From Blastocatellia bacterium (GTDB taxonomy: Bacteria; Acidobacteriota; Blastocatellia; UBA7656; JADIYM01): a DNA stretch of 64,000 bases. The stretch covers positions 62,001 through 126,000 of the forward strand of contig JADIYM010000001.1 in NCBI GenBank assembly GCA_016705245.1, written 5' to 3'. This document shows positions 59,273 to 64,000 of this stretch, piece after piece. The position numbers were made by a program, and so were the translations under genes. Within the stretch, counting starts at the first letter, position 1; each line of letters begins with the position of its first letter. The notes beneath the pieces are model-generated. The model saw only the letters and a program-made list of their open reading frames with translations, was not told where the DNA came from and did no database searches.

Positions 59273-59860
59273 ATGCGTGCAGTCACCTCCCGCCTCGTTC
59301 CGATCGCTCGCGGACTCGCGGTCTGCGCCGTCGTGATGTTCGCCTCCGCGGCGACACTCGCGCAGCAGCCGCCTGCAGCCCGCCCTGCGGCTGGACCCAT
59401 TCCGCGCGGACGCATCGCCATCATCAACGCCGCGGCCTTCCAGGCCGAGGTCACCGAGTTGAACCGCAAGATCGTCGAGATCAATGCGAAGTTCGAACCC
59501 CGAACGAAGGAACTGCTCGCCTTGCGTGACACGATGCAGGGCATCGAAACGCAGGTCCAGCAGGGTACGGTCGCAGCCGGGCAGACCGCGCAGTTGCAGG
59601 AACGCTACGAAGGCTTGAAACGCGAATACGAGCGCAAGGTCGAAGACCTGAAGTTCGAGGCGCAGAAGGCCTACGCGGCGTCCGCCGCACCGATCGAGGA
59701 GAAAGTCCGGGCATCCCTCAACATGTACGCCGCCGAAAAAGGCATCGTGCTCGTGATGGAGGTCGGGGGATCCCGAAAGATCGGCTCCATCATCTACGCG
59801 GCTCCAGGTCTCGACATCACAGACGATTTCATCGCGCAATACAACAAGGCGAACCCGTAA
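59273..59860 (+). CDS. Skp/OmpH-family periplasmic chaperone 2
   Basis: This second 195-residue Skp-like gene starts one base after the first, with GGAGGG upstream. It has a signal peptide, RIAIINAAAF, a coiled coil (about 58-145) and a final IVLVMEVGGSRKIGSIIYAAPGLDITDDFIAQYNK segment (cited in part). The DVTDEFIAEYNK/DITDDFIAQYNK endings show tandem duplication. It stands where many genomes have lpxD. Confidence 0.85.
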   Translation: MRAVTSRLVPIARGLAVCAVVMFASAATLAQQPPAARPAAGPIPRGRIAIINAAAFQAEVTELNRKIVEINAKFEPRTKELLALRDTMQGIETQVQQGTVAAGQTAQLQERYEGLKREYERKVEDLKFEAQKAYAASAAPIEEKVRASLNMYAAEKGIVLVMEVGGSRKIGSIIYAAPGLDITDDFIAQYNKANP

Positions 59861-59890
59861 CGCGCGTCAACGTTCATCCGCGAGTGACCC

Positions 59891-59929
59891 GAAGCGCCGC
59901 CGCGTGACCCGTTCACGCGGCGGCGCTTC
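59891..59929 (+). terminator. Perfect 17-base stem-loop between skp2 and fabZ
   Basis: GAAGCGCCGCCGCGTGA (59891-59907) and its exact reverse complement (59913-59929) enclose five bases. No T-run follows. It may attenuate or stabilise mRNA between the chaperone and lipid genes. Confidence 0.55.
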
Positions 59930-59956
59930 CGGATTCGACGAAGGCACACCACGACG

Positions 59957-60469
59957 ATGGCACCTCTTCTCAACATCAACGACATCAAGCACATCCTGCC
60001 GCACCGGTATCCGTTCCTGCTCGTCGACCGCGTCATCGAGTTCGAGCCCGGCAAGCGGCTCGTCGCCCGCAAGAACGTGACCGCGAACGAGCCATTCTTC
60101 AACGGCCATTTTCCCGCGGCTCCCGTGATGCCCGGCGTGCTGATCGTCGAGGCGCTCGCGCAGGCGGCAGGCCTGCTCGTGGCCTACGACCGGCCGACGG
60201 ATCCCGACGAGTACCTTCTCTTCGCGGGCATCGACAACGTCCGCTTTCGCATTCCGGTCGTTCCCGGCGACGTCCTGACGCTGACTGTCGAAGCGAAACG
60301 CATCCGGCGGCAGTCCGCGCACCTGCATGGCACGGCGACGGTCGACGGGCAGCTCGCGGTGGAGGCGGACCTGCTCGCGATCCTCTCGACCATTCCGTCG
60401 TCGAGCGACGGCGCCGCGCGGTGGCGCGCAGGCCGGACGTTCGATGCGGCGCTCGACGCGGAGGACTGA
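59957..60469 (+). CDS. fabZ: 3-hydroxyacyl-ACP dehydratase FabZ
   Basis: The 170-residue hot-dog protein has ILPHRYPFLLVDRV, FFNGHFPAAPVMPGVLIVEALAQ with the catalytic His and Glu, and NVRFRIPVVPGD. It dehydrates 3-hydroxyacyl-ACP in fatty-acid elongation. It precedes lpxA by five bases, the usual lipid A context. The C-terminal 20 residues exceed typical length. Confidence 0.93.
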   Translation: MAPLLNINDIKHILPHRYPFLLVDRVIEFEPGKRLVARKNVTANEPFFNGHFPAAPVMPGVLIVEALAQAAGLLVAYDRPTDPDEYLLFAGIDNVRFRIPVVPGDVLTLTVEAKRIRRQSAHLHGTATVDGQLAVEADLLAILSTIPSSSDGAARWRAGRTFDAALDAED

Positions 60470-60474
60470 TACGG

Positions 60475-61266
60475 GTGAACGCGAATCGCATCCACTCAAC
60501 GTCCGTCGTCAGCGCCACGGCCGAACTTGCCGACGACGCAGAGATAGGACCCTTCTCGGTGATCGGTGACAACGTTCGCATCGGCGCGGGCACCCGCGTG
60601 ATGGCCCACGTGGTAATCGAGGGGCCGACGACGATTGGCGAAGGCAACGTCATCTACCCGTTCGTGTCGCTCGGCCAGGGGCCGCAGGACCTCAAGTACG
60701 GGGGCGAGCCGACTGAGCTCGTCATCGGCGACCGCAACAACATCCGCGAGTATTCGAACTTCCATCGCGGGACGGTTGGAGGCGGCGGAGTCACCCGCGT
60801 CGGGAGCGACAACCTCTTCATGGTCGCCACGCACATTGCCCACGATTGTATCGTCGGCGACCGGATCATCATGGCAAACCAGGCGACGCTTGCCGGACAC
60901 GTGACGGTCGAGGACGCGGCGACAGTCGGCGCGGCCTCGTCTGTCCATCAATTCACCCGAGTCGGCAAGCTCGCATTCATAGGCGGCCACTCGGTGATCG
61001 TGAAGGACCCGATGCCCTTCTCTCGCTGCCAGGGGAATCACGCGAAGTGTTACGGCGAAAATGCCATCGGCCTGCGGCGAAGGGGATTCGACGACGACGC
61101 CGTTCGGCGAATCCACCGTACCTTTCGCCTGTTGCTCGCCTCGAAGCTCAACACAACCCAGGCACTCGAGGCCATTCACGGCGACGAGTCGCTCATGGCC
61201 GACGAAAACGTCGCCTACCTCGTCGCATTCATCGAGTCGTCGGAGCGCGGCGTAATCAAGAACTGA
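60475..61266 (+). CDS. lpxA: UDP-N-acetylglucosamine acyltransferase LpxA
   Basis: A GTG at 60475 gives 263 residues, matching the family. The N-terminal left-handed beta helix of hexapeptide repeats (ATAELADDAEIGPFSVIGDNVRIG, cited in part) contains the catalytic histidine in ATHIAHDCIVG. The C-terminal helical part follows. LpxA adds 3-hydroxyacyl to UDP-GlcNAc, starting lipid A synthesis, so this organism makes lipid A-type lipopolysaccharide. Confidence 0.94.
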   Translation: MNANRIHSTSVVSATAELADDAEIGPFSVIGDNVRIGAGTRVMAHVVIEGPTTIGEGNVIYPFVSLGQGPQDLKYGGEPTELVIGDRNNIREYSNFHRGTVGGGGVTRVGSDNLFMVATHIAHDCIVGDRIIMANQATLAGHVTVEDAATVGAASSVHQFTRVGKLAFIGGHSVIVKDPMPFSRCQGNHAKCYGENAIGLRRRGFDDDAVRRIHRTFRLLLASKLNTTQALEAIHGDESLMADENVAYLVAFIESSERGVIKN

Positions 61267-61293
61267 ACTGGAGTCCATTCCTGCCGCCGCGCT

Positions 61294-61330
61294 TTGTGCC
61301 TTTGCGCCTTTGCGCCTTTGCGCGAAACTC
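61294..61330 (+). repeat. GCCTTTGC tandem arm
   Basis: Four near-copies of the unit tgcgcctt stand directly upstream of lpxI. The same unit forms the left arm of the hairpin at 62152-62222. A matching right arm is not present here. Confidence 0.55.
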
Positions 61331-61340
61331 CCCGGATCCA

Positions 61341-62147
61341 ATGAAGTACGCGCTCATCGCAGGCAACGGCCGCTTCCCGTTCCTCGTCCTCGAGGGTGCT
61401 CGTCGCAACGGCGTTGAACTCGACGTCGTGGCGATCAAGGAAGAGACAGATCCGGCAATCTCGCGCGAAGCACCGGTCGTCGAGTGGGTGGGCGTTGGAC
61501 AACTCGGCAAGATGCTCGGCTTCCTGAAGAAACGCGGCGTCACGCACGCGATCATGGCCGGGCAGGTCAAGCACGTCCAGATCTTCAAGGTCTCGTCCAT
61601 CCCCGACGTTCGAATGGCGCGGATGCTCGCCCGGCTCGTCATACGGAACACTGACAGCCTCATCGGGGCCGTCGCCGACGAATTGGCGGCCGTTGGCGTG
61701 ACGCTCGTGGACTCGACGATATTCCTGCAGCACGCGCTGCCGGCGCCGGGTGTCCTGACAAAGCGCGCGCCGTCCCCGAAAGAACAGGCAGACATCGACT
61801 ACGGTCTCGACGTCGCCCGCGAGATCGCGCGCCTCGACCTCGGACAGACGATCGTCGTGAAAGACGCCGCGGTCGTGGCCGTCGAAGCCATGGAAGGCAC
61901 GGATGCGACGATCCGTCGGGCCGGCGAGCTCGCGCGAAAGCCGCCCCTGACTGTCGTCAAGGTGGCCAAGCCGAACCAGGACATGCGGTTCGACGTGCCG
62001 GTCATCGGTCCGTCGACGATCGAGACAATGAAGGCTGCAAGGGCGACGGCGCTGTCGATCACGGCCGGCAAGACGGTTCTGATAGACCGCGACGAGCTCA
62101 TCGCCCGCGCGGACGCCGCGAAGATCGCCATCGTAGCAAGCGTTTAG
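61341..62147 (+). CDS. lpxI: UDP-2,3-diacylglucosamine diphosphatase LpxI
   Basis: The ATG at 61341 gives 268 residues that match LpxI: IAGNGRFPFLVLEGARRNG, MAGQVKHVQIF, LVDSTIFLQHALPAPGVLT (cited in part), and the conserved KVAKPNQDMRFDVPVIGPSTIE-type end. LpxI hydrolyses UDP-diacylglucosamine to lipid X in bacteria without LpxH. Bases upstream contain a repeat arm and no strong ribosome binding site. Confidence 0.93.
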   Translation: MKYALIAGNGRFPFLVLEGARRNGVELDVVAIKEETDPAISREAPVVEWVGVGQLGKMLGFLKKRGVTHAIMAGQVKHVQIFKVSSIPDVRMARMLARLVIRNTDSLIGAVADELAAVGVTLVDSTIFLQHALPAPGVLTKRAPSPKEQADIDYGLDVAREIARLDLGQTIVVKDAAVVAVEAMEGTDATIRRAGELARKPPLTVVKVAKPNQDMRFDVPVIGPSTIETMKAARATALSITAGKTVLIDRDELIARADAAKIAIVASV

Positions 62148-62151
62148 GCTT

Positions 62152-62222
62152 CGCGCCTTTGCGCCTTTGCGCGAACTTCTTCAAACGACTGGAGAACCTC
62201 GCGCAAAGGCGCAAAGGCGCAG
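62152..62222 (+). repeat. Intergenic stem-loop repeat, GCCTTTGC family
   Basis: The left arm (tgcgcctttgcgcg-type, about 62156-62172) pairs with cgcgcaaaggcgcaaaggcgc (about 62201-62221). It starts five bases after the lpxI stop and could end that transcript. Confidence 0.65.
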
Positions 62223-62363
62223 AGGATTGGAATGGGCAACCCGAGCTTGCCGACAGTGCGTCTCACGAACGGACGTGCGTGCCTACGCGAGCACTCACGC
62301 CCGGACCCATGTGGTCCGAAATGCCGGACGACACCGATCCGGCAGCGCCTGGGAGGGGCAACA

Positions 62364-63281
62364 ATGTCTGGATTGAAATATTTCTCGCGGCAGATCGCCG
62401 CATTTGCGCTCGTCGCCGGCCTCGCCGCATCCGCAGCCGCAACACCGCTTCCGAAGGACGACGATTCGAAGTCCGGGGTCCGAAGCGTCACCGTCACGGT
62501 CGTTCACAAGGACGACGACTCGTCCACGTCCCGGCTCGACGCGTCGGAGTTCGCCGTTTACCGCGGTGACGACCGTCAGCAGATCGTCGACGTGAAGGGA
62601 CCGTCGGACTCGCCGCTCAACGTCGCGGTCCTGATACAGGATGGACTTGCGGTCGGCGTCGGCAACGAGATCAGCACTATCAAGGAATTCATCGCGGCGT
62701 TGCCGGAAGGCGCAACCGTGATGGTCGGCTACCTGCGCAACACGGGCCTCCAGGTCCGTCAGGCGTTTACGGCCGATCGCAAGAAGGCCATCAAGGCGCT
62801 TCGCATTCCGCTCAACAACATTGACGTGGGCTCGGCCCCGTTCATCGGGCTCGAAGAGGCGCTTCGCCGATTTGACGGCGTCACGGGACGCAACCAGGTC
62901 GTGATGGTCTCGAACGGACTGCAGCTCAACCGCGACCTGGCCTCGGCGTCGCCAACGAACAACATCGATCTCGACCGCGCGATCTCGGCCGCCGCGAAGC
63001 GCGGGATTCCGGTCTGGTCGATCTTTGCTAACGCGCCGGGACGGCTCGGCACCAGCAATCTTGCGGTCTTCTACGGGCAGGGCTGCCTGAATCGGCTTTC
63101 GGACGAGACGGGAGGGAGGGCTTTTTTCTCCGGACGAGGTTTCGTGACTTTTGATCATGCGCTCGAATCGATCGCGCGAGACATGGGTGATCAATACGTG
63201 ATCAGCTACCTCGGGGACGGCAAGGGCAAGCTCGAGGTCACAACGGAATCGACGAGCGTGAAGCTCCGACACGCGGAGTAA
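62364..63281 (+). CDS. Secreted VWFA-related protein (Acidobacterial type)
   Basis: ATG 62364 follows GGGAGGGG. The 305-residue product has a signal peptide (to about residue 27). An N-terminal beta segment (VTVTVVHKDDDSSTSRLDASEFAVY, cited in part) and a von Willebrand A-like fold (LNVAVLIQDGLAVGVGN, NQVVMVSNGLQ, GIPVWSIFANA) follow. The usual metal site DXSXS reads DGLAV, so a metal-dependent adhesion site is lost. Such proteins are abundant in Acidobacteriota, and their function is unknown. Confidence 0.72.
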   Translation: MSGLKYFSRQIAAFALVAGLAASAAATPLPKDDDSKSGVRSVTVTVVHKDDDSSTSRLDASEFAVYRGDDRQQIVDVKGPSDSPLNVAVLIQDGLAVGVGNEISTIKEFIAALPEGATVMVGYLRNTGLQVRQAFTADRKKAIKALRIPLNNIDVGSAPFIGLEEALRRFDGVTGRNQVVMVSNGLQLNRDLASASPTNNIDLDRAISAAAKRGIPVWSIFANAPGRLGTSNLAVFYGQGCLNRLSDETGGRAFFSGRGFVTFDHALESIARDMGDQYVISYLGDGKGKLEVTTESTSVKLRHAE

Positions 63282-63309
63282 ACTCGAGGCACGAACGTGC
63301 CGATACGGG

Positions 63310-63346
63310 AGGGAGCGGGCTGAGAAGTCCGCTCCCTTCTGTTGTT
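63310..63346 (+). terminator. Rho-independent terminator
   Basis: Arms agggagcgggc (63310-63320) and gtccgctccct (63327-63337) enclose tgagaa and are followed by the T-rich tctgttgttt. It ends the VWFA-related gene, 28 bases after its stop. Confidence 0.75.
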
Positions 63347-63424
63347 TGGTGCGAGCGGGGCCGTGTTCCGCGCCGCCGCGCTTTGGTGCTACACTGCCGC
63401 CGCCGGGGTTGAGGAGAGTTGCCG

Positions 63425-64000
63425 ATGCAGGACCAGGGGCCACATGGAATCGACGTCGAGGGCGCGATCATCGACGCCGACCTTCTGGTCAAGTATCGAC
63501 TCGTGAACCGGGCGATCGAGACCCTCCAGGACGCGATCAAGTCGGCTCCCCGCCATATTCCGTTGCGTGAGAAACTGCGCGAGATCTACATCGACAGCAA
63601 TCGCATGAGCGATGCCGCGCAGCTCTGCATGGACCTCTCGACGCTCTACATTGCCGGCGACAAGCTCGAGCTGGCGAACGAGCGACTACTGGAGGCGAAG
63701 CGCCTGGACCCCAGGGTGTCTATCACGGCTCGACTGAATCAGCTCGAAACCGGAAAGTCGTCGCCGTCGATTCCAGCGTCCAGGGGCGGCTCGCCCAAAT
63801 CGATCACGGGCGATCTCGCGGACATCAATATTTTCGACATCGTGCAGATCCTCGAGAACTCGCGAATGTCGGGAGTGCTGACACTGCGGTCCGGCTCGCG
63901 ATCCGGAAACGTCTACTTCAACGAGGGACAGGTGGTGGACGCGACTTTCGGGCAGAAGGTGGGACTCGAGGGCTTTGGCGAGCTCATCGAGGCTACGGAA
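63425..64000 (+). CDS. DUF4388 (PATAN) domain protein, 3' end beyond window
   Basis: The open frame from ATG 63425 (GAGGAG upstream) runs 192 residues to the edge without a stop. The first 110 residues form TPR-like helices (LVKYRLVNRAIETLQDAIK, cited in part, and SNRMSDAAQLCMDLSTLYI). From about residue 135 a DUF4388 domain follows (ITGDLADINIFDIVQILENSRMSGVL, cited in part, and GNVYFNEGQVVDATFG). DUF4388 proteins occur in signalling and gliding-type systems, often with receiver domains. The partner is unknown. Confidence 0.8.
   Translation, partial: MQDQGPHGIDVEGAIIDADLLVKYRLVNRAIETLQDAIKSAPRHIPLREKLREIYIDSNRMSDAAQLCMDLSTLYIAGDKLELANERLLEAKRLDPRVSITARLNQLETGKSSPSIPASRGGSPKSITGDLADINIFDIVQILENSRMSGVLTLRSGSRSGNVYFNEGQVVDATFGQKVGLEGFGELIEATE

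Overview
The window looks like a high-GC, diderm, anaerobic or facultatively anaerobic bacterium, most plausibly an Acidobacteriota member. The reasons are a VWFA-related secreted protein, a BshC homologue, lpxI rather than lpxH, a tamA/tamB pair, a bamA-skp-fabZ-lpxA-lpxI run, and abundant multihaem cytochromes. This placement is inference from gene content. No rRNA, tRNA or CRISPR array was seen.

Region 1 (about 0.5-12.5 kb) is an electron-transfer locus. A MerR regulator and a CbcL-like nonahaem c/b cytochrome (frameshifted) lie on the + strand. On the - strand are a DmsE/MtrA-type decahaem cytochrome, an outer-membrane beta-barrel, four further multihaem cytochromes and a NapC/NirT-type octahaem membrane cytochrome. 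Together they carry 57 recognisable haem motifs plus one atypical CX5CH. The set could form a path from quinol to the cell surface. REP-like repeats and an IS200-type transposase remnant sit between the two halves.

Region 2 (12.7-22.8 kb) is one long + strand cluster for a group 3b-like cytoplasmic NAD(P)-linked [NiFe]-hydrogenase: beta (frameshifted), a cyclic-nucleotide-binding-fold protein, gamma, delta and alpha. Its maturation protease and hypA-F-C-D-E follow, mostly joined by 4-base start/stop overlaps and rare GTG/TTG starts. HypA has lost its zinc loop and no hypB is present.

Region 3 (22.8-47.2 kb) is mostly housekeeping and envelope. It holds a DUF998 membrane protein, SurA-like/TamA/TamB, a RibBX-type riboflavin gene with ribE, cmk, a four-gene MacAB-like ABC exporter, a small unknown protein, an AMIN-amidase, a lytic transglycosylase, bshC with a DapA-like aldolase, and a serine hydrolase.

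Region 4 (47.28-53.5 kb) is unreliable sequence. It is almost entirely G/C with long G runs and surrounds an indel-riddled IS91-type element (tyrosine recombinase plus transposase). Very long open frames there exist only because A and T are nearly absent. The block also destroys the 5' part of clpC.

Region 5 (53.5-64 kb) holds the readable clpC 3' part, then bamA, two skp/ompH-like genes, fabZ, lpxA and lpxI (outer-membrane and lipid A biogenesis). A VWFA-related secreted protein and a DUF4388/PATAN protein cut by the right edge complete the window. Several intergenic stem-loop repeats of two or three families are spread over regions 3-5.
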